DNA of 64,000 nucleotides from Myxococcus fulvus (GTDB lineage: Bacteria > Myxococcota > Myxococcia > Myxococcales > Myxococcaceae): the NCBI RefSeq assembly GCF_900111765.1, contig NZ_FOIB01000005.1, positions 620,001 through 684,000 on the forward strand. The letters run 5' to 3'. The notes under the pieces are model-generated. The model was not told the origin of the DNA. It worked only from the letters and a program-made list of their open reading frames with translations, and searched no databases. This document shows, piece after piece, positions 9,331-18,389 of the stretch. A program made the translations under genes and the position numbers. Position 1 is the stretch's first letter, and each line of letters opens with the position of its first letter.

Positions 9331-10176
9331 TCAACGCCACTGCGGATGCGCGAGCACGCGCGCCTCGACCTCGGGCGTCAAACTTCCGCCATGCGGAGCC
9401 CGCGACGAGGAGCGCGTCCACCGCTCCACCCACCGCTGCCCCAGCGGCGCCACCAGCGACTCGCGCCGCGTGGAGGCCACCGTCGTCTCGCCCTTCGTCC
9501 CCGTGGACGAGCCCGCCCCCACGAAGAACCCCGCCAGCAGCAACGTCACCCGCGTGGGTGTCGCCGCGCTGTACGTGAGCAGCAGCGCGCCCTCACCGTC
9601 CTCGCGGCAGTGCCGACGCACCCGCGCGAGCACGCCCTCCGTCCACATGTCCGGGTTCGACGCGGGGGAGAACGGATCGAAATACACCAGGTCCGCCACC
9701 GGCAGCGCCCCGTCCAGGAACGGCACCGCGTCCCCCAGGTGCAGCCGCCAGACAAGCCCCTCCTCCTCCCACACTCCATCCCGCATCAGCGTCTCGACGG
9801 CCGCGCGGAACGGCTGCAGGAACGGGAACCCCGCCGCGTCCGCCAGCGCCAACCGCAACGGCGCCAGGTCCACCTCGAAGCTCACCACCTCCAACGCCCG
9901 CTGCCGCGCCGCGCCCAGCTCCCGCGCGCACGTCAGCGCCGCCACCGCGTTCGTCGCCGCCCCCAGCCCCACGTCGTGGATGACCAGCGTGGGCCCCGGC
10001 TGGGACAACCGCTCCGCCAGCTTCGGCTGCTCGACGTAGAGCCCCAGCGCCTCCTTCCACGGGCCCACCGACGGGTGCATCACCTCGCCATGCCCCAGGT
10101 GCCGCACCGCGCGCGAGCCGTTGCGCAGCGTGACGAGCTCGAAGTCCCCGTCACGCGGATTGCCCTCGCCGCTCAC
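9331..10176 (-). CDS. MnmD-like tRNA 5-aminomethyl-2-thiouridine methyltransferase (MnmC2 domain)
   Basis: 281 residues, the size of a stand-alone MnmC methyltransferase half. MnmC2/MnmD methylates the modified wobble uridine of tRNAs, using S-adenosylmethionine. Signature elements: TLVIHDVGLGAATNA as the SAM-binding loop, EVVSFEVDLAPLRLA as the acidic second strand, and YFDPFSPASNPDMWTEGV, which corresponds to the family's LDGFAPAKNPDMW motif. The fused oxidase half of E. coli MnmC is absent. A GTG start at 10176 overlaps the tgt stop as GTGA, so the two tRNA wobble-modification genes are translationally coupled. Confidence 0.82.
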   Translation of the reverse strand: MSGEGNPRDGDFELVTLRNGSRAVRHLGHGEVMHPSVGPWKEALGLYVEQPKLAERLSQPGPTLVIHDVGLGAATNAVAALTCARELGAARQRALEVVSFEVDLAPLRLALADAAGFPFLQPFRAAVETLMRDGVWEEEGLVWRLHLGDAVPFLDGALPVADLVYFDPFSPASNPDMWTEGVLARVRRHCREDGEGALLLTYSAATPTRVTLLLAGFFVGAGSSTGTKGETTVASTRRESLVAPLGQRWVERWTRSSSRAPHGGSLTPEVEARVLAHPQWR

Positions 10177-11342
10177 CCGACCTCCTTGAGCGTCACCTGT
10201 CGCGAGGAGGCCTCCTCCTTCAGGTCCTTCGGCGTGGCGATGGCGGCCTTCAGCTCGCGCGCCACCTGGTCGTACGTGCCGGAGAGGATGCCCTCGCGGA
10301 TGCGGCCCATCAGCTTCTGGTAGTGCCGCACGTTGTGCACCGACAGGAAGCGCGAGCCCAGGTGGTGCTTGCCGCGCATCAGGTGCTGCAGGTACCCGCG
10401 CGTGTAGCGCTTGCACACATAGCAATCACACTCGGCGTCCAGCGGCTCGTCCGCCAGCCGGTACACCGTGCGGGTGATGCGCACCAGCCCCTGGAACGTG
10501 TACGCGTAGCCCTGCTGCGCCATCTTCGTGGGGATGATGCAGTCGAACATGTCCACGCCGCGCAGCACCGCCTCGATGAGGTCCGTCGGCGTGCCCACGC
10601 CCATCAGGTAGCGCGGCTTGTCCGCGGGCAGCGACGCGGTGGTGCGCAACGTCATCGTCTCGCGCTCCGCCTTCGTCTCGCCCACCGCCAGCCCGCCGAT
10701 GGCGAACCCGTCGAACGGCAGCTGCGTCAGGAAGGCCGCGCTCTCGTCGCGCAGGTGCGGGAACACGCCGCCCTGCACGATGCCGAACAACGCCTGTCCG
10801 GTGTCCACCTGGTTCTTCGCCGCGAGGCTGCGCACCGCCCAACGGTGGGTGCGCTCCATCGCCTCGCGCGTGCCCGCCTCGTCCGTGCGCGAGTCGATGC
10901 ACACGTCCAGCACCATCATGATTTCGGAGTTGATGGACTGCTGCATCGCGATGCTGGACTCGGGGCTCAAGAGCTGCCGGCTGTTGTCGTAGAAGCTCCG
11001 GAAGTGCGCGCCCTTCTCCGTGATGAGCCGGTCCTCCGGCAAGGAGAAGATCTGAAACCCGCCCGAGTCCGTCAGCACGCCGCCATCCCACTGCATGAAG
11101 GGATGGATGCCGCCGAAGCGCTTGAAGACCTCCGTGCCGGGCCGGAGCATCAGGTGGTAGGTGTTGGCCAGGAGGATGCTGGCCCCGGTCTCCTTGACCT
11201 CTTCCATGGCCAGATGCCGGAAGGCGGCGTGGGTGGCCACCGGCATGAACATGGGCGTGCGGAAGCTGCCGCGCCGGGTGTGGAGGATGCCGGCGCGGGC
11301 GCCGGTGGGGTCGGTGGTGACGAGCTCGAAACGGACGGCCAT
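10173..11342 (-). CDS. tgt: Queuine/preQ1 tRNA-guanine transglycosylase
   Basis: 389 residues. It exchanges guanine-34 of GUN-anticodon tRNAs for the queuosine precursor preQ1. Key features: MPVATHAAFRHL near the N-terminus, the catalytic-site TDSGGFQIFSL, the GIVQGG substrate loop, FAIGGLAVGE, and the zinc site CDCYVCKRYTRGYLQHL followed by a His in KHHLGSRFLSVHN. Where E. coli has FDEC, this protein reads LDVC. The first residue is Met at 11342; the longer frame to 11438 lacks a ribosome-binding site. It is first in a pair with the MnmD-like gene and divergent from the ABC-F gene. Confidence 0.95.
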   Translation of the reverse strand: MAVRFELVTTDPTGARAGILHTRRGSFRTPMFMPVATHAAFRHLAMEEVKETGASILLANTYHLMLRPGTEVFKRFGGIHPFMQWDGGVLTDSGGFQIFSLPEDRLITEKGAHFRSFYDNSRQLLSPESSIAMQQSINSEIMMVLDVCIDSRTDEAGTREAMERTHRWAVRSLAAKNQVDTGQALFGIVQGGVFPHLRDESAAFLTQLPFDGFAIGGLAVGETKAERETMTLRTTASLPADKPRYLMGVGTPTDLIEAVLRGVDMFDCIIPTKMAQQGYAYTFQGLVRITRTVYRLADEPLDAECDCYVCKRYTRGYLQHLMRGKHHLGSRFLSVHNVRHYQKLMGRIREGILSGTYDQVARELKAAIATPKDLKEEASSRQVTLKEVG

Positions 11343-11554
11343 GGGCGGGGCCTTATACCCGCCAATCCCGCCCGACAGTCCATCCCTGTCGCCCGTCCCC
11401 CCACCCGCCGGCCGGACAGGCCCCCAAGGCCCCGCCATTCCAGGGCATTTTTCGTCACCTGGCAGGCGTTTCCTCAGGTCACCGCGAGACGGTCCGGAGG
11501 CGATTCCACGCTTCCTTGGCCGCTGCGCGTCAATTCCGCTACAACGCCGCCGCC

Positions 11555-13153
11555 ATGTTCAACGTCATCAACGTCTCCAAGGCCTACGGGCCCAAGAAGC
11601 TGTTCGAGGAGGTCAACGTGACCTTCTCCCCGGGCCGTCGCTACGGCCTGACCGGTCCCAACGGGGCGGGCAAGTCCACGTTCATGAAGATCCTCGCCGG
11701 AGACGAGGAAGCGGACATGGGCAACGTCATCCGCCCGCGCAAGCTGGGCATCCTGCGCCAGGACCACTTCCGCTATGAGGAGAACCGCGTCCTCGACGTC
11801 GTCCTCATGGGCAACAAGCCCCTGTGGGAGGCCATGTCGGAGAAGAACCAGCTGCTGGCCAAGTCCGACATCACCGAGGAGGACGGCAACCGGCTGGGTG
11901 AGCTGGAGGGCGTCATCGCCGAGGAGGATGGCTACTCGGCGGAGAGCGACGCGGCCACGCTGCTGGCGGGCCTGGGCATCGAGGAGTCGTTCCACGAGGG
12001 CCAGATGCGGCAGCTGACGGGCGGCCTCAAGCTGCGCGTGCTGCTCGCCCAGGCGCTGTTCGGCAAGCCCGAGGGGCTCTTGCTCGACGAGCCCACGAAC
12101 AACCTCGACATCGACTCCATCCGCTGGCTGGAGAACTTCCTGCACGAGTACGAGGGCGTGCTCATCACCATCAGCCACGACCGGCACTTCCTCAACTCCA
12201 TCTGCACGCACATCGCGGACATCGATTACGAGGCCATCATCCAGTACACCGGTGGCTACGACGACATGGTGCGGCAGAAGGCCCAGCTGCGCACGCGCGT
12301 CGAGTCCGAGACGGCGGAGAAGAAGAAGAAGATCGCCCAGCTGCAGGACTTCGTCGCGCGCTTCCACGCCGGCACCCGCGCCTCCCAGGTGCAGAGCCGC
12401 ATCAAGCAGATCGACAAGCTGAAGACGGAGGACTTGAAGCGCTCCAACATCGCCCGTCCGTTCATCCGCTTCGACCAGAAGGTCTTGAGCGGCAAGCAGA
12501 CGCTCATGGTGGAGGGCATCAGCAAGTCCTTCGACGGCCAGCCCGTCATCCGGCCCTTCAACGCGCTGGTGTGCAAGGGCGAGCGGGTCTGCGTCATCGG
12601 CCGCAACGGCGTGGGCAAGTCCACCCTGGTGCGCATGCTCGCCGGCCAGCTGGAGCCGGACACGGGCAAGATCGGCTGGGGCCACCAGGCCTCCGTGGGC
12701 TACCTGCCGCAGGACCACCACGGCGTCGTGCGCAAGGGCACCACCTGCTTCGGCTGGCTGCGCGACCTGCACGACAAGCTCACCAACGAGGAGATCTCCG
12801 GCGTGCTGGGCCGCATGCTCTTCTCCGGCGAGGAGCGCATGAAGAACACGGACACCCTCTCCGGTGGTGAGACGGTGCGCCTGCTCCTCTCCAAGCTGAT
12901 GATCATGCAGGACAACGTCCTGGTGCTCGACGAGCCCACCAACCACCTGGACCTGGAGTCCATCTCCGCGCTCGCCGAGGGTCTGCAGAAGTACGAGGGC
13001 ACCGTCATCGTCGTGACGCATGACCAGGAGCTCATCTCCGAGGTGGCCACGCGCATCTGGTCGCTCCAGGCCGGCCAGGAGGTGCTCGACTTCAACGGCC
13101 CCTACTCGGAGTTCCGCGAGAAGCACGCGGACGTCGCGGCCCACCGCCGCTGA
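11555..13153 (+). CDS. ybiT: ABC-F family ATPase, YbiT-like
   Basis: 532 residues with two ABC ATPase domains and no membrane segments. ABC-F proteins act on the ribosome, easing stalled or difficult translation. Domain 1: Walker A GPNGAGKST, a degenerate signature LTGGLKLRVLLAQ, Walker B LLLDEPTNNLD. Domain 2: Walker A GRNGVGKST, signature LSGGETVRLLL, Walker B LVLDEPTNHLD. The interdomain linker is charged (ETAEKKKKIAQLQDFVARF). Overall length and many stretches match E. coli YbiT, including EEDGYSAE and RFDQK. The start ATG at 11555 gives the canonical MFNVINVSKAYG beginning. Confidence 0.92.
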   Translation: MFNVINVSKAYGPKKLFEEVNVTFSPGRRYGLTGPNGAGKSTFMKILAGDEEADMGNVIRPRKLGILRQDHFRYEENRVLDVVLMGNKPLWEAMSEKNQLLAKSDITEEDGNRLGELEGVIAEEDGYSAESDAATLLAGLGIEESFHEGQMRQLTGGLKLRVLLAQALFGKPEGLLLDEPTNNLDIDSIRWLENFLHEYEGVLITISHDRHFLNSICTHIADIDYEAIIQYTGGYDDMVRQKAQLRTRVESETAEKKKKIAQLQDFVARFHAGTRASQVQSRIKQIDKLKTEDLKRSNIARPFIRFDQKVLSGKQTLMVEGISKSFDGQPVIRPFNALVCKGERVCVIGRNGVGKSTLVRMLAGQLEPDTGKIGWGHQASVGYLPQDHHGVVRKGTTCFGWLRDLHDKLTNEEISGVLGRMLFSGEERMKNTDTLSGGETVRLLLSKLMIMQDNVLVLDEPTNHLDLESISALAEGLQKYEGTVIVVTHDQELISEVATRIWSLQAGQEVLDFNGPYSEFREKHADVAAHRR

Positions 13154-13174
13154 CGCGCCGCTCCAGGGTCCACA

Positions 13175-13201
13175 CGCCGGGGGCCACCACACGCCCCGGC
13201 G
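13175..13201. terminator. Stem-loop after the ABC-F gene
   Basis: Arms CGCCGGGG (13175-13182) and CCCCGGCG (13194-13201) with an 11-base loop lie 22 bases after the ABC-F stop and 38 bases before the sigma-factor start. There is no U-run, so it is either a weak terminator or a leader structure of the sigma-factor mRNA. Confidence 0.4.
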
Positions 13202-13239
13202 CTTGGCCCGCCCCGCGGAGGCTTGATAGAGGCCCGGCC

Positions 13240-14220
13240 ATGGCTGAAGGCCCTTCCCCCGCACCGCAGGCCGCGCTCCTCGCGATGGAGGAGCACCGCA
13301 CCGCGCTCACCGGACACTGCTACCGGATGCTCGGCTCCGTCGCCGAGGCCGAGGACGCCGTCCAGGAGACCTTCGTGCGCGCGCTCGGCCACCTGGAGCA
13401 CTTCGAGGGGCGCTCCAGCGCGCGCACGTGGCTGTACCGCATCGCCACCCACCGCTGCATCGACGTGCTCCAGGAGCGCGCCCACCGCGTGCGGCCCATG
13501 GAGCTGGGGCCGCCGGGCCCGCTGGACGCGCCCCTGGGCGAGCGGCCCGGTGAGGAGTGGCTGGAGCCCGTGCCGGACGCGCTCGTGGTGCCGAGCCACG
13601 CCTCGCCCGCGGAGCTGGTGATGATGCGGCAGAGCATCCGGCTGGCCTTCGTCGCCGCGCTCCAGCACCTGCCGCCCCGCCAGCGCGCGGCGCTGCTGCT
13701 CACGGAGGTGCTGGACTGGTCCGCCGCCGAGGTCGCCGAGGCGCTGGAGCTGACGGTGCCCGCCGTCAACAGCGCGCTGCAGCGGGCCCGCGCCACGCTG
13801 GCCACCAAGGACGTGAGCGCGCCGAGAGCGGCGCTGTCGGAGCAGCAGGCCTCGCTGGTGGACCGGTACGTGGACGCGTTCGAGCGCTACGACATGGCCG
13901 CGCTCACCGCCCTGCTCCACCAGGAGGTCAACATGTCCATGCCTCCGCTCTCGCTCTGGATTCGCGGGCCCCAGCAGGTGGCCCTGTGGATGGAGGGACG
14001 GGGCGCGGCGTGCCGGGGCTCGCGGCTGGTGCCCGTGTCGGCCAACGGCGCCCCCGCGTTCGGCCAGTACAAGCCGGGCGGCCCGGACGGGATGCTCGCC
14101 CCGTGGGCGCTCAACGTGCTCGAAATCGAGGGGGAGCACATCGTCGGGCTCAACTACTTCCTCGACGCGAAGACGCTCTTCCCCCGCTTCGGGCTGCCCC
14201 CCTTCCTGCCCGCGCGCTGA
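13240..14220 (+). CDS. ECF sigma factor with C-terminal SnoaL-like domain
   Basis: 326 residues. Sigma region 2 spans about residues 18-90 (CYRMLGSVAEAEDAVQETF, then ARTWLYRIATHRCIDVL), and region 4 about 135-185 (LQHLPPRQRAALLLTEVLDW followed by VAEALELTVPAVNSALQRARA). The C-terminal 130 residues resemble a SnoaL/NTF2-like domain, as in mycobacterial SigG- and SigJ-type factors. In those groups the extension replaces a separate anti-sigma factor and tunes activity. A GAGG site lies seven bases before the ATG. No anti-sigma gene is adjacent, which fits this class. Confidence 0.9.
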   Translation: MAEGPSPAPQAALLAMEEHRTALTGHCYRMLGSVAEAEDAVQETFVRALGHLEHFEGRSSARTWLYRIATHRCIDVLQERAHRVRPMELGPPGPLDAPLGERPGEEWLEPVPDALVVPSHASPAELVMMRQSIRLAFVAALQHLPPRQRAALLLTEVLDWSAAEVAEALELTVPAVNSALQRARATLATKDVSAPRAALSEQQASLVDRYVDAFERYDMAALTALLHQEVNMSMPPLSLWIRGPQQVALWMEGRGAACRGSRLVPVSANGAPAFGQYKPGGPDGMLAPWALNVLEIEGEHIVGLNYFLDAKTLFPRFGLPPFLPAR

Positions 14221-14311
14221 GGGGCCAGGCGTCTTTTCTCGCAGGGCACCGATGATTCCGGGCCCCCTCGTCCGTCAGAGCCAGGCAGACCCCTTGATGG
14301 TGGAGGCACCC

Positions 14312-14728
14312 ATGGCCATGACCGGCTCGCGCAAGCTCTTCGTCAACCTGCCCGTGAAGGACCTGAAGCGCACGAACGCGTTCTTCACGAAGCTGGGCTT
14401 CACGTTCGACGCCCGCTTCTGTGATGACCACGCGACGTGCATGGTCATCAGCGAAGAGGCCTTCGTGATGCTGCTCACGGAGGCGCGCTTCCAGGACTTC
14501 AGCAAGAAGGCCCTGTGCGACACGCGCACGACGGCCGAGGGCATCTTCGCGCTGTCGGCCTCCAGCCGCGAGGACGTGGACCGGATGGTGAAGACGGCGG
14601 TGGCGTCCGGCGGCTCAACGGCGGGAGAGCCCCAGGACCACGGCTTCATGTACGGCTGGAGCTTCTTCGACCCGGATGGCCATCACTGGGAGGTCATCCA
14701 CATGGACATGAGCGCGCTGCCGCACTGA
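14312..14728 (+). CDS. VOC (glyoxalase-fold) family protein
   Basis: 138 residues of the vicinal-oxygen-chelate fold: an N-terminal KLFVNLPVKDLKRTNAFFTKLGF repeat and a C-terminal YGWSFFDPDGHHWEVIHMD. The ATG at 14312 has a GGAGG Shine-Dalgarno five bases upstream. An earlier ATG at 14252 would add unrelated residues. Family members include lyases, dioxygenases and resistance proteins, and the reaction is not predictable from this sequence. It follows the ECF sigma gene on the same strand by 91 bases and may share a transcript. Confidence 0.87.
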   Translation: MAMTGSRKLFVNLPVKDLKRTNAFFTKLGFTFDARFCDDHATCMVISEEAFVMLLTEARFQDFSKKALCDTRTTAEGIFALSASSREDVDRMVKTAVASGGSTAGEPQDHGFMYGWSFFDPDGHHWEVIHMDMSALPH

Positions 14729-14731
14729 GGC

Positions 14732-15190
14732 TCAGCCGGACTGCTCGAGGGAGGGGTTGAGCGCGCGGAAGCGGGCCTCCAGCTCCTCTGACATCTGGGC
14801 GACGGTGGTGCCCTCCAGGCTCTTCTTCAGCGCGGCCTCCGCGCGGCCGAAGACGCCCTCCAGGTACTCGGCCACGCACGGGCCGATGGTGCAGTCCGGC
14901 GCGGGCCCCACGGGGTGGCGGCCGAACAGCTCGCCCTCCTCCACGGACTCGTAGATGTCGCGGAGGGTGATGGTCTCCGGGCCTCGGGCCAGCGTCACGC
15001 CGCCCCGGGCGCCGCGCTTCGTCTCGATGAGCCCCGAGCGCGCCAGGTCGCCCAGCAGCCGCCGCACCACGACGGGGTTCGTCTGGATGCTGCGCGCCAT
15101 GACCTCGGACGTGAGCGGACCCTCCGCCTTCGCCGAGCATTTCGCGAGCATCGCGACGATGTGCGCCGCCATGGTGAATCGGCTGTTCAC
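14732..15190 (-). CDS. Rrf2-family transcriptional regulator
   Basis: 152 residues with an N-terminal winged helix (FTMAAHIVAMLAKCSAKAEG, TSEVMARSIQTNPVVVRRLLGDL, then GLIETKRGARGGVTLAR), the Rrf2 signature. Two cysteines in PDCTIGPC sit where iron-sulfur-binding members carry their cluster ligands, with a third in the DNA-binding domain (AKCSAK). The spacing does not clearly match IscR or NsrR, so a redox or thiol sensor of the YwnA type is equally possible. The GTG start has GGAGG close upstream. The stop lies 3 bases from the convergent VOC gene's stop. Confidence 0.87.
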   Translation of the reverse strand: MNSRFTMAAHIVAMLAKCSAKAEGPLTSEVMARSIQTNPVVVRRLLGDLARSGLIETKRGARGGVTLARGPETITLRDIYESVEEGELFGRHPVGPAPDCTIGPCVAEYLEGVFGRAEAALKKSLEGTTVAQMSEELEARFRALNPSLEQSG

Positions 15191-15301
15191 TCACCCTCCG
15201 GGCTGGGATGCAGACACCTCCAGGTTACCTATCGCCCGCCCTGGCGGCGTGCAACCCGGCAAACCCCGGCCCCGGGGAGTCCGCCCGCTTCTGGACGGGC
15301 C

Positions 15302-16369
15302 TCATCGAGACGTCTTGCGCAGGAAGAAGACCCCCAGGCCCAGGCCGGCGGCCCACTTGGCGGCGGCGGCCAGGGGCGTCTGCCCAAGCTTCGGGGGCGT
15401 GTTGGCGACGCTCTGGCCCGTGGCCGGGTCCAGCTGGGGTCGGAAATCGCGGGAGCCGGGCAGGCCCACGCCGCCCTCCTCCAGCTCCGTCTTGGTGGCC
15501 GTCAGGGCCTTGCCCTGCCCCGGCACGTGCTGCCCCGGCGCCTTCCCCTCCGGGGAGCGCTGCTCGAGGATGGCGTTGATTTCGGCGCCCAGCAGCACCA
15601 CCTGCGAGGACAGCCACATCCACAGGAGGAGCACGATGACGCCGCCGATGGCGCCGTAGTTCACGTCGTACTTGCCGAAGTTGGCCACGTACTTGGAGAA
15701 GGCCCAGGACGCGGCCACCCAGATGAGCACGCCCACCACGGAGCCGGGGGTGATGAACCGGAACTTCTGCTTCGCGTTGGGCAGGACGTAATAGAGCACC
15801 GCCCACAGGAACATCATCAGCAGGCCCGCCACCGGGAGGCGCAGCCACAGCGCCAGGGTGGACACGGGCCCGGGCAGCTTGCTCGCCAGCGCGGGCGTGG
15901 CCACCGCGGCCAGCGCCGCGACGATGGCGACCACCGCGGCAATCAGCGTCGTGGAGACCGCGATGAGCCGCAGCTTCCACACCGGCCGCGTCTCCTCGAC
16001 GCCGTAGGCGGTGTTGAGCGCGTTGATCAACGCGACGATGCCGCCGGACGCCGCCCAGATGGCGCCCACGCCGCCCACCGTGAGCAGGCCCACGGGGTTG
16101 CTGCTGGCGAGCGACTCGATGCGCTGGCTCAGGATGGAGGTGACCTCCTTGGGCGCCACCTTGCCCAGCTCCTGGATGAGCACCTGCGCCTGGTTGGGGT
16201 CGATGATGACGCCCGCGAGTGACACCAGGAACAGCAGGAACGGGAACAGCGCGAGGATGGCGCGGAACGTCAACGCACCGGCGACATCCCCCACGTCATC
16301 GCGTTTCCATTCGTCCTTCAGGAGCTTGAAGAACTCCAGCCATCCCATGCCCTTGCCCGGCAAGACCAT
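15302..16369 (-). CDS. YihY/virulence-factor BrkB family membrane protein
   Basis: 355 residues with five to six transmembrane helices across residues 30-260. Family motifs are present: DDVGDVAGALTFRAILALFPFLLFLVSL, IWAASGGIVALINALNTAYGVEE, and GAIGGVIVLLLWMWLSSQVVLLGAEINA. The last 95 residues are a cytoplasmic tail ending in a further hydrophobic stretch (LAAAAKWAAGLGLGVFFL). The role of YihY/BrkB proteins is not established; the name ribonuclease BN was an early misassignment. The ATG at 16369 follows GAGGA. The open frame continues to 17614, but that portion is antiframe to the next gene. Confidence 0.9.
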   Translation of the reverse strand: MVLPGKGMGWLEFFKLLKDEWKRDDVGDVAGALTFRAILALFPFLLFLVSLAGVIIDPNQAQVLIQELGKVAPKEVTSILSQRIESLASSNPVGLLTVGGVGAIWAASGGIVALINALNTAYGVEETRPVWKLRLIAVSTTLIAAVVAIVAALAAVATPALASKLPGPVSTLALWLRLPVAGLLMMFLWAVLYYVLPNAKQKFRFITPGSVVGVLIWVAASWAFSKYVANFGKYDVNYGAIGGVIVLLLWMWLSSQVVLLGAEINAILEQRSPEGKAPGQHVPGQGKALTATKTELEEGGVGLPGSRDFRPQLDPATGQSVANTPPKLGQTPLAAAAKWAAGLGLGVFFLRKTSR

Positions 16370-16527
16370 CGCGCAGTCCTCATCCCATGGAAGTCCCAGG
16401 GGATATTGGCCATGCGCGCCCTCGGTGGCGCCCCTGCCCGGAGGGACAGCCTCCTTGCCCGCTCCCCCAGGGAGGCCCCAGGGGGCAGGCATCCAGGGGA
16501 GCGCTCGCGAAGGGGCGGAAGTCGGGC

Positions 16528-17550
16528 TCAGCCCGCGGAACTGGACGCGCCTTCGCCGCTGGAGAGGCGGGCATGGGCCTGGGCGAGCAGCTCGTAGGAG
16601 CGCAGCCGCGCGGTGTGGTCGAAGATCTGCGAGGTGACCATCAGCTCGTCGGGCTGGACCTCCGCGATGAAGGAGCGCAGTCCCTCCTCCACCTGCTGGG
16701 GGTTGCCGACGATGGAGCAGGCCAGCATGGACTCCACCTCCGCCAGCTCGTACTCGGTGATGCGTCCGTCCATGCTGTCCACGGGAGGAGGCAGCTGGCC
16801 GGGGCGTCCGCGGCGCAGGTTGATGAAGGCCTGCAGGAGCGACGTGAACAGCTTCTGGGCCTCTGGCTCCGTGTCGGCCGCGAAGACGTTGAGGCCGACC
16901 ATGGCATAGGGCTTGTCGAGCACCGCGGAGGGGCGGAAGTTGGCGCGGTACACGCGCAGGGCGGACAAGAGCTGCTGGGGCGCGAAGTGCGAGGCGAACG
17001 CGTACGGCAGGCCCATGACGGCGGCGAGCTGCGCGCCGAAGAGGCTGGAGCCGAGGATCCACAGGGGCACCTTGAGCCCCATGCCCGGCACGGCGCGCAC
17101 GGCCTGTTGAGGTTCGGGGTCCTGGAAGTAGGCCTGGAGCTCGGCGACGTCCTGGGGGAACGCGTCGGAGGTGTCCACGCGGCTGCGGCGCAGGGCGGCG
17201 GCGGTGCGTTGGTCCGTGCCGGGGGCGCGGCCCAGGCCCAGGTCGATGCGGCCGGGGTACAGGGTTTCGAGCGTGCCGAACTGCTCGGCGATGACGAGGG
17301 GCGAGTGGTTGGGCAGCATGATGCCGCCGGCGCCCACGCGGATGCTCGAGGTGCCCTGGGCGACATGGCCGATGACGACGGCGGTGGCCGCGCTGGCGAT
17401 GCCGGTCATGTTGTGGTGCTCGGCCAGCCAGAAGCGCCGGTAGCCCCAGCGCTCCGCGTGGCGGGCCAGGTCCAGCGTGGAGCGCAGGGCGTCCGCCGCG
17501 TCGCTGCCCTGGCGGATGGGGGAGAGGTCGAGAACAGAGAAGGGAATCAT
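16528..17550 (-). CDS. LLM-class flavin-dependent oxidoreductase
   Basis: 340 residues with the bacterial luciferase-like TIM-barrel fold. Visible motifs are MIPFSVLDLSPI at the start, GYRRFWLAEHHNMTGIASAATAVVIGHVA, IRVGAGGIMLPNHSPLVIAEQFGTLETLYPGRIDLGLGRAPG and VPLWILGSS, all typical of the YhbW subgroup. Members bind FMN or F420 and oxidise small molecules; the substrate is unknown. It lies 158 bases upstream of the BrkB gene on the same strand. Confidence 0.92.
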   Translation of the reverse strand: MIPFSVLDLSPIRQGSDAADALRSTLDLARHAERWGYRRFWLAEHHNMTGIASAATAVVIGHVAQGTSSIRVGAGGIMLPNHSPLVIAEQFGTLETLYPGRIDLGLGRAPGTDQRTAAALRRSRVDTSDAFPQDVAELQAYFQDPEPQQAVRAVPGMGLKVPLWILGSSLFGAQLAAVMGLPYAFASHFAPQQLLSALRVYRANFRPSAVLDKPYAMVGLNVFAADTEPEAQKLFTSLLQAFINLRRGRPGQLPPPVDSMDGRITEYELAEVESMLACSIVGNPQQVEEGLRSFIAEVQPDELMVTSQIFDHTARLRSYELLAQAHARLSSGEGASSSAG

Positions 17551-17690
17551 CGGAGGACCTCAGGGCGCGCACGCGCAACGAGGGACGGGCCCGTCCCGTC
17601 CCGGGCGGCGCCATCCCCGGAAAGCCCTTGCGTTAACGCAGGCCGCGCTCCCGCGCACGGGAAACGCAGGAGGGCTCGGATGGCCCCTCG

Positions 17691-18296
17691 TCACCGCGTC
17701 GTCGGAGGCGACTCGAAGCGGTGGGGGGCGAAGAGCCCGGCCCGCTCGTGGTTGCGCACCCAGGGCCGCTCGCCCTTGTCCAGGGACACCGTCTCCTTCA
17801 GCAGCCCCTGCTCGTACTCGTAATGCTGCTGGATGCGGTACGTGTCGAAGGGCGCGAAGGAGCTCAGCTCCGGGTGGAACACCAGCTCCGCCTCCCGGAA
17901 CGCGCGGTCGGTCGTCCCCTCGCCCGGGCCCAGCGTGGAGGCCAGCTTCAGCGCCACGCTCCCGGAGGACTCCACCGCGCCCAGGTCCACCCGGAAGAAC
18001 ATCGTCTGCTCACGCGGGCCCGCGCTCCCGTCATAGTCCGGGTGCCGCCGACGCAGGTGCTTCACCGACTCCCAGTGGTTGCCGAAGCGGCGCTGCTCGA
18101 CGGTGAACTCGTAGTCGAACGCCGGCACCCGCTTCCACGCCCCCTCCTCGAAGCGCTCCGCCTGGGCCTCTCCCACCCACAACAGGGTGACCTCCGGCTC
18201 CGGCCCCTTCTCGGCTCGCAAGGGCAACGCGCCCGGAACGGTGCTGGCGCAGGCGAAGGTGAACAGCAACCACGGGACGAGGACCCAACGCTTCAT
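17691..18296 (-). CDS. Putative lipoprotein, unknown function
   Basis: 201 residues from the ATG at 18296. A short signal with core VLVPWLLFTFAC ends at Cys16, which is a plausible but poor lipobox. The mature protein is polar, with aromatic residues in strands (FDYEFTVEQRRFGNHWESV, TMFFRVDLG, YRIQQHYEYEQG). I see no known domain. It is divergent from the LysR gene, with 114 bases between the starts, and may be a target of that regulator. Confidence 0.72.
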   Translation of the reverse strand: MKRWVLVPWLLFTFACASTVPGALPLRAEKGPEPEVTLLWVGEAQAERFEEGAWKRVPAFDYEFTVEQRRFGNHWESVKHLRRRHPDYDGSAGPREQTMFFRVDLGAVESSGSVALKLASTLGPGEGTTDRAFREAELVFHPELSSFAPFDTYRIQQHYEYEQGLLKETVSLDKGERPWVRNHERAGLFAPHRFESPPTTR

Positions 18297-18389
18297 GGGA
18301 GGCAACCCCTTCGGACTCGATGGCGCGACATGCGCGAGCCCCACCATGCGTCCGTCCCGACACGTCAACAATACGAGGAATCGCAACCC

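Noticed and set aside
11474..13264. 596-residue minus-strand open frame
   Set aside because: Antisense to the ABC-F gene, whose Walker motifs are all in place on the plus strand.
15302..17614. Apparent 770-residue continuous frame that would extend the BrkB gene
   Set aside because: Residues beyond 16369 overlap the luciferase-like gene in another frame and have no known motif. The BrkB domain is complete from 16369.
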